Shown here: one piece after another, positions 44,443 through 53,026 of the stretch
Numbering within the stretch: the stretch's first letter is position 1
Layout: each line of letters opens with the position of its first letter
Assembly: GCA_963801105.1 (NCBI GenBank)
Contig: CAWDDH010000003.1
Location: 496,001-560,000, forward strand
Length of the DNA: 64,000 bases
From: JAENVU01 sp963801105
GTDB lineage: Bacteria > Actinomycetota > Acidimicrobiia > IMCC26256 > JAENVU01
Direction: 5' to 3'
The notes under the pieces: model-generated
Told to the model about the DNA's origin: nothing
What the model saw: only the letters and a program-made list of their open reading frames with translations
Database searches by the model: none
Translations under genes and position numbers: made by a program

Positions 44443-45218
44443 CCGACCCCGACACGACGCGGGTCCGCCGCGCGCCGCCACCCTTCCGCACCGCCACCGT
44501 GGTCGACACGTCCCGGCGCGGCCCCCGCCTGGTGGTCGTCACGATCGCGGCGGACCCGCTGCGCGACTTCGCGCCCGACGGCCCGGCCGCGAGCGTCCGG
44601 CTCCTCCTGCCCGAGCCGGCCGGCCTCGTCGTCCCTGTCTGGAACGGGAACGAGTTCCTCCTCCCGGACGGGCGCCGACCCGGGATCCGGACCCTCACCC
44701 CCGGACGCGTCGACCGATCGGCCGGCACGCTCGAGCTCGCGATCGTTCTCCACGGCGCCGGTCGCCTCTCCGACTGGGCCGAGAGCGTCACGCCCGGCGC
44801 GCCCAGCGCCTACTCGGGCCCCGGCGCGGGATATGCCGTCGACGCCGCCCGGTCGCGCTACCTCCTCGCCGGCGACGAGACCGCGCTCCTTGCCATCGCG
44901 CAGCTCCTCGACGCGATCCCGACGAGCGCGTCGATCGACGCCGTGGTGGAGATCGCCGCCCCCGAAGGTCGGATCACGCTCCCGGAGCATCCTGGTGCCA
45001 CGGTGACCTGGGTGGCGTCGATCCCGGACGCCGCCCCGGGCTCCGCACTCGTCGACGCGGTGCTCGCCCGCCCGATCCCGGACGCCGCCGCGATCTGGAT
45101 CGCGGGCGAGGCCGCCGCGGTGCAGCGCATCCGCAAGGAGCTGTTCACCGTGCGCGGTATCGACCGGTCGCGCGCAACCGTGCGGGGATACTGGAAAGCC
45201 GGTCGGGCCGGGACGTGA
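44439..45218 (+). CDS. siderophore-interacting protein (FAD/NAD(P)H ferric reductase)
   Basis: The protein has 259 residues of the SIP/ViuB family. The N-terminal FAD-binding barrel includes RTATVVDTSRRGPRLVVVTI and LTPGRVDRSAGTLELAIVLH. The C-terminal NAD(P)-binding part contains RYLLAGDETALLAIAQLLDA, DAAAIWIAGEAAAVQRIRKE and RGYWKAGRAG, the typical family end. It reduces ferric siderophores in the cytoplasm to release iron. It could alternatively serve as a flavin reductase for the preceding redox genes. Its coupling to the DJ-1 gene (ATGA) shows co-transcription. Confidence 0.88.
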   Translation: MTDPDTTRVRRAPPPFRTATVVDTSRRGPRLVVVTIAADPLRDFAPDGPAASVRLLLPEPAGLVVPVWNGNEFLLPDGRRPGIRTLTPGRVDRSAGTLELAIVLHGAGRLSDWAESVTPGAPSAYSGPGAGYAVDAARSRYLLAGDETALLAIAQLLDAIPTSASIDAVVEIAAPEGRITLPEHPGATVTWVASIPDAAPGSALVDAVLARPIPDAAAIWIAGEAAAVQRIRKELFTVRGIDRSRATVRGYWKAGRAGT

Positions 45219-45252
45219 CCGACCGATGTGAGGTTCGCGCGGGCAGTCTGCC

Positions 45253-45258
45253 TACGCT
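45253..45258 (+). promoter_or_regulatory. leaderless -10 element (TACGCT)
   Basis: TACGCT ends 6 bases before the ATG at 45265 and marks the start of the ABC exporter operon. Confidence 0.55.
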
Positions 45259-45264
45259 CGGACG

Positions 45265-46383
45265 ATGTTCCTCGCCTGGCGCGAGATGGCGCGCGCCAAG
45301 ACCCGATTCCTGCTCCTCTCCGGTGCGGTCGGCCTCCTCGTCTTCCTGATCCTGTTCGTTCAGGCGCTCACCGGCGCGCTGATTCGCCAGTTCATCGGCG
45401 CGATCGACCACCAGTCCGGCACCGTGCTCGTGTACGGCGCCGACGCCCGGAAGAACCTCGAAGGCTCACGGGTGCCGACGGGGACGGTCGCCGAGGTGGC
45501 CGCGGTGCCGGGGGTCGCGGACGCCGGCCCGCTCGGTGAGGGAACCTTCTCGGTCCGTGCCGGGCGCGAGCTGCGCGACGCGGTGCTCCTCGGCTACGAG
45601 CCCGGCCATCCGGGCGCGCCCACGACGCTCGAGCAGGGCCGGCTCCCGCGCGACGCCTTCGAGGCCGTGGCGAGCGCGGGGAACGAGGACCAGGGATTCC
45701 GGATCGGGGCCCGCATACGCCTCGCGCGCAGCCCGCGCCCGATCGAGATCGTCGGCCTCGCACGCGACGCGAACTACTCCGTCACGCCCACCCTCTTCAC
45801 CACCTTCGCCACGTACGAGCAGGCACGCCGCGACGCGAGCCCCGGCACCACGGTCGTGATCCCGTCGGCGGTCGCGGTCACGACCGAGCCCGGTGTGTCG
45901 CCGGCGACGGTCCGGGACCGCGTCAACCGCGCGGTCGACGGGGTCGAGGCCCTCACCCGGGACGAAGCGGTGGCCGAGGCGCCCGGCGTCGCGAGCGTGA
46001 GCGAGTCCATCGGCTCGGTGGTGCTCCTGTGCTTCTTCGTCGTGGTCGTCGTCTCGGGTCTCTTCTTCCTGATCCTCACGGTGCAGAAGGCGGCCGCGCT
46101 CACCCTGCTGCGCGCGATCGGCGTCCGGAGCGCCGCGCTCGTCCGCACGCTGCTCGTGCAGGTGGTCGCGGTCGTGCTCGTCGGCCTCGCCGTCGGCGCG
46201 GTGCTCGCCTGGCTGTCGCTCGACGCGGCCGGGAACCAGCTCGGCGCCCGGTTGGAATCCTCGAGCGTCCTCACGACCGGGCTCGCCGTGCTGGTCCTCT
46301 CGCTCGTCGCCGCCCTCGGCGCCGCCCGCCGGGTGCTCCGGATCGACCCGGTCCGGGCCACGGTGCCGGGAGGACTCACATGA
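45265..46383 (+). CDS. ABC transporter permease (MacB/FtsX type)
   Basis: The protein has 372 residues. One N-terminal helix (about 15-38) precedes an extracytoplasmic MacB_PCD-like domain (about 40-240), and three C-terminal helices (about 250-370) carry the FtsX signature region (VQKAAALTLLRAIGVRSAAL). It is inner-membrane and acts with the next permease and ATPase. It is the first gene of a four-gene operon: the stop overlaps the next ATG (ATGA) and a leaderless promoter stands in front. The substrate is not evident; related actinobacterial systems handle lipoproteins, antibiotics or peptides. Confidence 0.88.
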   Translation: MFLAWREMARAKTRFLLLSGAVGLLVFLILFVQALTGALIRQFIGAIDHQSGTVLVYGADARKNLEGSRVPTGTVAEVAAVPGVADAGPLGEGTFSVRAGRELRDAVLLGYEPGHPGAPTTLEQGRLPRDAFEAVASAGNEDQGFRIGARIRLARSPRPIEIVGLARDANYSVTPTLFTTFATYEQARRDASPGTTVVIPSAVAVTTEPGVSPATVRDRVNRAVDGVEALTRDEAVAEAPGVASVSESIGSVVLLCFFVVVVVSGLFFLILTVQKAAALTLLRAIGVRSAALVRTLLVQVVAVVLVGLAVGAVLAWLSLDAAGNQLGARLESSSVLTTGLAVLVLSLVAALGAARRVLRIDPVRATVPGGLT

Positions 46384-47480
46384 GGACCGCCCTGCGCGAG
46401 CTCCGACGCCGGCCGGGTCGCTTCGTCGCCGTCACCGGCGCACTCAGCCTGCTGACCGTCCTGCTGCTGTTCCTCGGTGGTCTCCTCGACGGCCTCTACC
46501 TCGGCGCGACCGGGGCGTTGCGGGCCCAACGTGCCTCGGTCGTCGTGTACTCCGCGGACGCCAACGACTCGCTGATCCGTTCGCGCATCGACCCCGAGCT
46601 CCGGGCGGAGGTCGCGCGCGCTCCCGGCGTCCGGGCGGTCGGCGGGCTCGGGGTCAGCCTGCTCGGGGCCGCGGTCCCCGGGCAGGCCGACCTCGCGGAC
46701 GCGGCGGTGATCGGCTACCAGCGTCGCCCCGCGGGCGTCCCCTCGGCACCTCCCGCCGGACAGGCGTGGGCGGACCGGCGACTCGAGGCGTTCGGGGTGC
46801 GCACCGGCATGACGCTGCGGCTCGGGACCGCGCGGACGCCGATCCGGGTGCGCGGCTGGGTCGAGGACACCAACTACCTGCTCCAGGGGGCACTGTGGGT
46901 CGCACCCGGGACGTGGCGCGCGGCGCAGAACGCCAACCGACCGGACACCCCGTTCGCGCCCGGGACGTTCGCGGTCCTGGTCGTGGAGGGCGGGCCCGAC
47001 GCGGGCACCCTGGCGCGGTCGATCGACCGCGCCACCGACGGTGCGACCAGGACGCTCACCAAGGAGGAGGCCGTGCTCTCCTCGCCCGGGACGCGCCAGC
47101 AGCGCTCGACCTTCAACGGGATCATCGGCGTCACCTTCGCCGTCGTCGGCCTGGTGGTCGCGCTGTTCTTCGCACTGTTGACCCTCGAACGGACCGCGCT
47201 CTACGGCGTGCTGAAGGCGATCGGCACCGGGACTCGCAGCATCGTGGCGGGCGTGCTGCTCCAGGCCGTCGTCGTGGCGACGATCGCGTTCGTGATCGGC
47301 GGCCTGGTCACGATCGGTCTCGCCCAGCTGCTCCCGGCGCGGATCCCGCTGCAGCTCCAGGGCTCACGGGCCCTGACCACCTTCGCCGGCATCGCCGGCA
47401 CCGCCGCCGTGGGCGGGGCGCTGTCGCTCCGCCGCATCGCCCGCATCGACCCGGTCACCGCCATCGGTACCGGAACCTGA
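46380..47480 (+). CDS. ABC transporter permease (MacB/FtsX type)
   Basis: The protein has 366 residues with the same architecture as the preceding permease: N-terminal helix (about 18-40), periplasmic-type domain with VVVYSADANDSLIRSRIDPE, and three C-terminal helices with LERTALYGVLKAIGTGTRSI. The two permeases are probably paralogues that form a heterodimer. The short linker (11 bases) to the ATPase gene includes a GAGGAG ribosome site. Confidence 0.87.
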   Translation: MRTALRELRRRPGRFVAVTGALSLLTVLLLFLGGLLDGLYLGATGALRAQRASVVVYSADANDSLIRSRIDPELRAEVARAPGVRAVGGLGVSLLGAAVPGQADLADAAVIGYQRRPAGVPSAPPAGQAWADRRLEAFGVRTGMTLRLGTARTPIRVRGWVEDTNYLLQGALWVAPGTWRAAQNANRPDTPFAPGTFAVLVVEGGPDAGTLARSIDRATDGATRTLTKEEAVLSSPGTRQQRSTFNGIIGVTFAVVGLVVALFFALLTLERTALYGVLKAIGTGTRSIVAGVLLQAVVVATIAFVIGGLVTIGLAQLLPARIPLQLQGSRALTTFAGIAGTAAVGGALSLRRIARIDPVTAIGTGT

Positions 47481-47491
47481 GGAGCCCTCTC

Positions 47492-48172
47492 GTGCCTGCA
47501 CTGCGCCTCGACGACGTCTCGAAGGTCTACCGGTCCGGCGACGACGAGATCGTCGCCGTCGACCACGCGACGCTCACCGTCGGCGACGACGAGATGGTCG
47601 CGCTCGTCGGCCCCTCGGGATCGGGCAAGACCACGCTGATCTCGATGGCCGGGGGCCTGTTGTCCCCGACGTCGGGCCGGGTGGTCGTCGGCGGGCAGGA
47701 CATCACGGACTACTCGGCCAGGGAGCTCACACGCTTCCGGGCCGAGCAGGTGGGCTTCGTGTTCCAGACCGTCAATCTCGTCCCGTTCCTGACCGCGCGT
47801 GAGAACCTCCTCGTCGTGGGTGAGCTCGTAGCCGCGGGACGGGGCGGGAAGAAGGACGCCGGCGGGCGCGCCGACCGGCTGCTGGGCGAGCTGGGCCTGG
47901 ACCACCGCGCCCGCAACCTCCCCGCGCAGCTCTCCGGCGGCGAGCGCCAGCGGGTCGCGGTCGGCCGGGCGCTCATGAACGAGCCCGCGCTCGTGCTCTT
48001 CGACGAGCCGACCTCCGCGCTCGACTCGCACCTCGGGGAGCAGGTCATGGAGCTGATCCGCTCCGAGGTCAAGGGCCGGGGCACGGCCGCGGTGATCGTC
48101 ACCCACGACCAGCGCGTCCCGCCGTACTGCGACCGCGTCATCGCCATCGCCGACGGCCGTCTCGCGCCGTGA
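47492..48172 (+). CDS. ABC transporter ATP-binding protein
   Basis: The protein has 226 residues with Walker A GPSGSGKTT, Q-loop VFQTVNLVPFLTARENLL, signature LSGGERQRVAVGRAL, Walker B ALVLFDEPTSALD and H-loop VTHDQRV. It energises the two permeases encoded directly upstream. The GTG start is chosen for the GAGGAG site 8 bases before it. Its stop overlaps the GTG of the TauE gene (GTGA), so that gene belongs to the same transcript. Confidence 0.93.
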   Translation: MPALRLDDVSKVYRSGDDEIVAVDHATLTVGDDEMVALVGPSGSGKTTLISMAGGLLSPTSGRVVVGGQDITDYSARELTRFRAEQVGFVFQTVNLVPFLTARENLLVVGELVAAGRGGKKDAGGRADRLLGELGLDHRARNLPAQLSGGERQRVAVGRALMNEPALVLFDEPTSALDSHLGEQVMELIRSEVKGRGTAAVIVTHDQRVPPYCDRVIAIADGRLAP

Positions 48173-48915
48173 GCCTCACCGACGCGGTGATCATCGTCCT
48201 CGCCGGCATGGGCGCGGGGATGATCAACACCGTCGTCGGATCGGGTTCGCTGATCACGTTCCCGACCCTGATCGCGTTGGGCTACCCACCCGTCCTCGCG
48301 AACGTCTCCAACAACATCGGGCTCGTGCCCGGCGCGCTCTCGGGCGTCTACGGCTACCGGCGTGAGCTCGGGGGACAACGAGCCCGGCTGCTGCGGCTCG
48401 TCCCCGCCTCGGTCGCCGGTGGCACGCTCGGCTCGATCCTGCTCCTCGTGCTCCCGAGCTCGGTGTTCGACCGCGTCGTGATCGTGCTGATCGTGGTCGC
48501 GTTGGTGCTGGTGCTGATCGGGCCGAAGCTCTCGCGCCGTCTCGCCCGCCCCCACGGGACGGCCGGTGCGGTGCCGCTCGGGTTGGTGGTGCTCGTGGGG
48601 CTCGCGGGGATCTACGGCGGCTACTTCGGCGCCGCCCAGGGAATCATCCTCATCGCGCTGCTCGGCATCTTCGTGCTCGACGACCTGCAACGGCTCAACG
48701 CGACCAAGAACGTGCTCGCCATGAGTGTGAACCTCGTCGCGACCGTGGTGTTCCTGTTCGCCGCGAAGATCGACTGGGCCATCGTCGCGTGCATCGCCGG
48801 CGGCTCGATCGTCGGCGGTCAGCTCGGGGCGACCGTCGGCCGGCGGCTCGACCCCCGCGTCCTGCGCGGCGTGATCGTCGTCGTCGGATTGACCGCGCTC
48901 GTCCGCCTGATCTGA
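48169..48915 (+). CDS. TauE/SafE-family sulfite/organic anion permease
   Basis: This 248-residue, very hydrophobic protein has about eight helices. The N-terminal GMGAGMINTVVGSGSLITFP and the mid-protein GIYGGYFGAAQGIILIALLG are the two TauE/SafE repeats. Family members export sulfite, sulfoacetate or related anions. Located shortly after a sulfatase cluster it could handle sulfur-containing products, but it is co-transcribed with the ABC exporter rather than with the sulfatases. Confidence 0.9.
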   Translation: MSLTDAVIIVLAGMGAGMINTVVGSGSLITFPTLIALGYPPVLANVSNNIGLVPGALSGVYGYRRELGGQRARLLRLVPASVAGGTLGSILLLVLPSSVFDRVVIVLIVVALVLVLIGPKLSRRLARPHGTAGAVPLGLVVLVGLAGIYGGYFGAAQGIILIALLGIFVLDDLQRLNATKNVLAMSVNLVATVVFLFAAKIDWAIVACIAGGSIVGGQLGATVGRRLDPRVLRGVIVVVGLTALVRLI

Positions 48916-48946
48916 CCCCCGCCCCGGGCGCCCGCCGCACGCGGGA

Positions 48947-49375
48947 TCAATCCTCGGCGAAGTCCTTGGGGTTCGGCACTCCCGGTCGGGTGCCCTCGTG
49001 GTACTCGATGAGCTCGAGCAGGTAGCCGTCGGGGTCCTTGACGAAGGCCACCGTCACCGGCCACCGGTCCAGGCGTTGGGGCGCGGACTCCACCTCGCAC
49101 CCGGCCGCGACGCAGCGATCGAACAGACCCTGGCAGTCGTCGGTGTTGACGTAGAGCTTCCACATCGCGGTGCCCATGTCGACCGGGCCCTCCCGATCGA
49201 GGAACTGCGCCAGCTGCATGCGCGATCCGCCGTGCGGTGCCTGGACGACGGCCTCGAGCACGCCGGGGATCTCCGTACGGCTCTGGACCGGGAGCCCGAC
49301 GACGCCCTCCCAGAAGGCGATCGACCGCTCGAGGTCGGCGACGGTGATGCAGAACTGACCGAGGATCTGCGGCAT
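48947..49375 (-). CDS. VOC-family (glyoxalase-like) protein
   Basis: The protein has 142 residues with paired beta-alpha-beta-beta-beta modules. It starts QFCITVADLERSIAFWEGVV and ends VTVAFVKDPDGYLLELIEYH, with His/Glu metal-ligand positions (E at LLELIEYHEG). Members include dioxygenases, epimerases and glutathione/mycothiol-linked enzymes. A GAAGGA ribosome site lies before the ATG. It is convergent with the TauE gene. Confidence 0.88.
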   Translation of the reverse strand: MPQILGQFCITVADLERSIAFWEGVVGLPVQSRTEIPGVLEAVVQAPHGGSRMQLAQFLDREGPVDMGTAMWKLYVNTDDCQGLFDRCVAAGCEVESAPQRLDRWPVTVAFVKDPDGYLLELIEYHEGTRPGVPNPKDFAED

Positions 49376-49473
49376 GACGTCCTTCGTTCGCGCGGTGGTT
49401 GACCGTCATGGTCTAGCGACCGGTCGCCGCGCGCCACAACCACGACGGCCCGGCGCGCACCCGGAAGGCTCGC

Positions 49474-49479
49474 TACGCT
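49474..49479 (+). promoter_or_regulatory. candidate -10 element (TACGCT)
   Basis: TACGCT lies 30 bases before the dehydrogenase start at 49510 and would begin the 49.5-56 kb operon with a short leader. Confidence 0.45.
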
Positions 49480-49509
49480 CCGCCGCTTGTCTCGATCCCG
49501 GAACCAGCG

Positions 49510-50373
49510 ATGACCCCGTCGGCGACCATCGGCTTCGTCGGACTCGGCGCCATCGGCGCGCCCCTCGTGGAGACCATGCTGCGCAGCGGGCTCGCGGTCG
49601 TGGTCCACGACCTCGACCCGGACGCCGTGGCGGCAGTGGTGGCCAAGGGTGCCGAGGCCGCCACCTCGCTCGCCGACCTCGCCACCCGCTGTTCGCTCGT
49701 GGGGGTCTGTGTGCCCGCCGACGCGCACGTCCGGGCCGTCCTCGACGGGCCGGACGGGCTCATCACGCATCTCCCGGCCGGAGCGGTCATCGCGATCCAC
49801 AGCACCGTGCTGCCCGAGACGATCGTCTGGGCGGCGTCCGCCGCCGCCGGCCGGGACATCGCGGTGGTCGAGGCCGCGGTCACCGGCGGCGCGGCGATGG
49901 CCGCCGAGGGTCGGTCGACGTTCCTGCTCGGCGGCGAGGCGGACGACCTCGTCGCCCTCGAGCCGATCCTCGCCGCGTGCGGCGACGTGCGGATCCACGC
50001 CGGGCCACTCGGCCAGGCGAGCCGCCTCAAGCTGTGCATCAATCTGCAGACCTACGCCACGTTCCTCGGGGTCCACGAGGCCGCGACGCTCGCCCGACGG
50101 GTCGGGCTCTCGATCGCGGACCTGAAGACCGCGATGGCGGCCAACGGACAGCTCGGTGAGATGACCCGCAACTACATGATGCTGCTCGACTTCAGCGACG
50201 AGCAGCTCGCCGATCCCGGCACCCGTCGCTTCCTCGAGGGCTACGCCCGCATCATCGAGAAGGACCTGGACCTGATGCTCCGCCTCGCCGCGGAGGCCGA
50301 CGTCGACGTCCCGACCGCGGCGCTCGCCGGCCAGCTGGCCCGGCGCGTCTACCGACTGGAGGAGCCGACATGA
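49510..50373 (+). CDS. NAD(P)-dependent beta-hydroxyacid dehydrogenase-like protein
   Basis: The protein has 287 residues of the 6PGDH/3-hydroxyisobutyrate dehydrogenase superfamily. The Rossmann motif GFVGLGAIGAPL is at 8-19. Substrate-binding EAAVTGGAAMAAEGRSTFLL is at about 121-140. The catalytic lysine is Lys174 in SRLKLCINLQ. It would oxidise a beta-hydroxy acid or reduce a semialdehyde/imine. It is the first gene of the long operon; its stop overlaps the CMD gene (ATGA). Confidence 0.9.
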   Translation: MTPSATIGFVGLGAIGAPLVETMLRSGLAVVVHDLDPDAVAAVVAKGAEAATSLADLATRCSLVGVCVPADAHVRAVLDGPDGLITHLPAGAVIAIHSTVLPETIVWAASAAAGRDIAVVEAAVTGGAAMAAEGRSTFLLGGEADDLVALEPILAACGDVRIHAGPLGQASRLKLCINLQTYATFLGVHEAATLARRVGLSIADLKTAMAANGQLGEMTRNYMMLLDFSDEQLADPGTRRFLEGYARIIEKDLDLMLRLAAEADVDVPTAALAGQLARRVYRLEEPT

Positions 50374-50777
50374 GTGACGGCCGTGACACCCCGGAACCAC
50401 CCTCGGTCGACCCGGACCGCATCGCCCGCGGCGGCGCGGTGTTCGAGGAGGTCTACGCCGGCACCGTGCCCCTGCCCCCGGCGGGCTTCCTCGAGTTCGC
50501 CGACGTGATGCTGAGCCAGCTCTTCGCCGAGCAGTGGACCCGGCCCCAGCTCGGGCGCCGCGACCGACGCCTCGTCACCCTCGCCGCGGTCCTGGCACTC
50601 GGCGAGCCCGACGCCTGGGCGATCCACCTGGAATCGGCGCTGCGGAACCAGGAGCTGACCCCGACCGAGGCCCGGGAGATCCTCATCCACCTCGCGCAGT
50701 ACGTGGGGTACCCGCGCGTCCAGGGCGTCGTGCGCACGACCGAGGAGATCATCGCCCGCGTGGGTGCGCAGGACTGA
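50370..50777 (+). CDS. carboxymuconolactone decarboxylase family protein
   Basis: This 135-residue all-helical protein has the CMD core RRDRRLVTLAAVLALGEPDA, WAIHLESALRNQ and EAREILIHLAQYVGYPRVQG. The CXXC of the peroxidase-like AhpD branch is missing, so it belongs to the decarboxylase/lactone branch. The GGAGGAG ribosome site and ATGA overlap couple it to the dehydrogenase. 111 bases separate it from the next gene, including a relatively A+T-rich block around 50805-50830 that could hold a second promoter. Confidence 0.88.
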   Translation: MSDGRDTPEPPSVDPDRIARGGAVFEEVYAGTVPLPPAGFLEFADVMLSQLFAEQWTRPQLGRRDRRLVTLAAVLALGEPDAWAIHLESALRNQELTPTEAREILIHLAQYVGYPRVQGVVRTTEEIIARVGAQD

Positions 50778-50888
50778 CCCCAACCTCGGCGTCCCGATCG
50801 GTGGACGACATTTTCCAGATCCGTCTTGCCTGCCGCGCGCCGCTGTGCGAACCTCCCAGACCGGTCACGCGCGCCCCAGGAGGTCCGG

Positions 50889-52137
50889 ATGGTCGAAGGC
50901 CATGACGCGAACTACGTGGTGATCTCGTCGGACTGTCACGCCGGTGCGAACGTGGCGGACTACAAGCCCTACCTCGAGGCCCGCTACCACGACGACTTCG
51001 ATGCCTGGTACCGGACGTTCGAGAACCCCTACGACGACATCGCCGGTGCGGATGCGAGCCGGAACTGGGACTCCGACCGGCGCCTCCGCGAGATGGAGGC
51101 CGACGGCATCGTCGCCGAGGTCCTCTTCCCGAACACGATCCCGCCGTTCTTCCCCAAGACCTCGTTGGTGCACCAGCCGCCCGGCGCGGGGACCGGCGAC
51201 CTCGAACGACGGTGGGCCGGGTTGCGCGCGCACAACCGGTGGCTCGCCGAGTTCTGCGCCGCTACTCCCGGCCGGCGCGCCGGCATCGCGCAGATCATGC
51301 TCCACGACGTCGCGGGATCGGTCGCGGAGATTCACTGGGCCGCCGACCACGGACTCACCGGTGGCGTCCTCCTCCCCGGCGCGCCGCCGGGATCGGGCGT
51401 GCCGCCGCTGTACGCGCCCGACTACGAGCCGATCTGGTCGCGCGTGCGAGGAGCGCGGGCTGCCGGTCAACCACCACAGCGGCAGCGCGGCTCCGGACAT
51501 GGGCGACTACCCGGCCTCACAGGCGATCTTCCTGCTCGAGGTCACGTGGTGGGCCCACCGCACGCTGTGGCACCTGATCTACGGCGGCGTCACCGAGCGC
51601 CACCCCGACCTGCAGTTCGTCTTCACCGAGCAGGGCACCGCGTGGGTTCCCGAGGAGCTCACCCGGCTCGACTACTACTTCGGCCGTCTTTCGGGCGCCG
51701 ACGGGGCGGGCGGCTCGCAGGAGGCGATCTTCGGTCAGTCACTCGGCGCACTCACCACCAGACCGTCCGAGGTGTGGGCCCGCCAGTGCCACGTCGGATC
51801 CAGCTTCATCCGCGCCCACGAGGTCGCGGCACGAGAGCGCGTCGGCGTCGACCGCATCATGTGGGGCAGCGACTTCCCGCACCTCGAGGGCTGCTGGCCG
51901 TACTCGAAGGAGCACCTGCGACTTGCCTTCGCGGGGGTGCCCGAGCCCGAAGTGCGCGCGATGGTCGGCGGCAACGCCGCCCGGCTCTACCACTTCGACC
52001 TCGACGCCCTCGCACCGCTCGCGGCGAGGTTCGGGCCGAGCCCGTCGGAGGTCGCGGCACCGATCAGCCCGGCGGAGATCCCCGACGACGCGCTGCGGTG
52101 TCCCGCCTTCGCCGCGGCCCGGATGCAGGCCGCGTGA
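50889..52137 (+). CDS. amidohydrolase family 2 protein ('DCHAG' type), frame broken
   Basis: This metal-dependent hydrolase/decarboxylase-like TIM barrel is about 416 residues long. N-terminal VVISSDCHAGANVADYKPYL replaces the usual HxH metal site. Other motifs are VAEVLFPNTIPPFFPK, HNRWLAEFC, VNHHSG (His ligand) and WGSDFPHLEGCWPYSKEHLR with the metal Asp and His. The frame breaks at 51438-51448; adding CG gives IWSRACEERGLPVNHHSG. The ATG has a GGAGG ribosome site. Family members hydrolyse or decarboxylate aromatic and alicyclic acids. It resembles the proteins encoded at 53026 and 58843. Confidence 0.86.
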
Positions 52138-52150
52138 TGGAGCGGGCGTG

Positions 52151-53026
52151 ATGGAGGATTTCGACGGTCGGGTCGCGGTCGTCACCGGAGGGGGTGGTGG
52201 CATCGGGCACGCCCTGGGGGCACGCTTCGCGCGGGCCGGCATGAAGGTCGTGCTCGCCGACCTCGAGGGCGAGCCGCTCGCCGCCGCGGTCGCCGCCCTG
52301 CGCGAGGACGGCGCGACGGTGATCGGCGTCGAGACCGACGTCTCCGACCACGAATCGGTCGCGGCCCTCCGCGACCGCGCGTACGCCGAGTTCGGCGCGG
52401 TCCACGTGCTCTGCAACAACGCCGGCGTCGGTGCCGGGGCCGAGGGCAAGGTGTGGGACCACACCGACAACGACTGGGGCTGGGGCCTCGCGGTGAACGT
52501 CTGGGGCGTCATCCACGGGATGCAGGCCTTCGTCCCCGCGATGATCGAGGGCGGCGACGAGGGCCACGTCGTCAACACGTCGTCGGGCAACGGTGGGATC
52601 GCGCCGCTCGCGGCCTCGGCCATCTACGCGACCACGAAGGCGGCGGTCACGACCGTGAGCGAGGTGCTGTGGGCCCAGCTGCGCTCCGTCGACGCGCGCA
52701 TCGGCGTGTCGGTCCTGTTCCCCGGGCCCAAGGTGCTCCGCACCGGCCTGCTCACCTCCGCCAGCCGGCGCCCGGCGCACTGGCAGAACGACACGCCGCG
52801 CACCACGCCGTTCACCACCATCGAGTCGTTCGAGGCCCGCATGCGCGCGGCCGGCATCGAGCCCGACTACACGCCCGTCGAGGCGGTGGCCGAGGAGGCG
52901 TTCCGGGGGATCCGGGAAGATCGCTTCTGGATCCTGCCCGCCAGTGATCGCACGGACGACAAGATCCGCGCCCGCGCCGAGTCCCAGCTGACCCGGAGCG
53001 AGCCCACCTACGTCGAGGAGCTGTGA
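52151..53026 (+). CDS. short-chain dehydrogenase/reductase
   Basis: The protein has 291 residues. TGGGGGIG (12-19), CNNAG (88-92), Ser145, Tyr159 and Lys163 give a complete SDR site. The C-terminal extension (about 190-290) has ARIGVSVLFPGPKVLRTGLL and a long helical end, similar to actinobacterial SDRs of terpenoid or steroid degradation. The start at 52151 lies in an 11-base direct repeat of GCGTGATGGAG (52132-52142 and 52146-52156); the first copy holds the preceding stop codon. The stop overlaps the next start (TGATG). Confidence 0.9.
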   Translation: MEDFDGRVAVVTGGGGGIGHALGARFARAGMKVVLADLEGEPLAAAVAALREDGATVIGVETDVSDHESVAALRDRAYAEFGAVHVLCNNAGVGAGAEGKVWDHTDNDWGWGLAVNVWGVIHGMQAFVPAMIEGGDEGHVVNTSSGNGGIAPLAASAIYATTKAAVTTVSEVLWAQLRSVDARIGVSVLFPGPKVLRTGLLTSASRRPAHWQNDTPRTTPFTTIESFEARMRAAGIEPDYTPVEAVAEEAFRGIREDRFWILPASDRTDDKIRARAESQLTRSEPTYVEEL

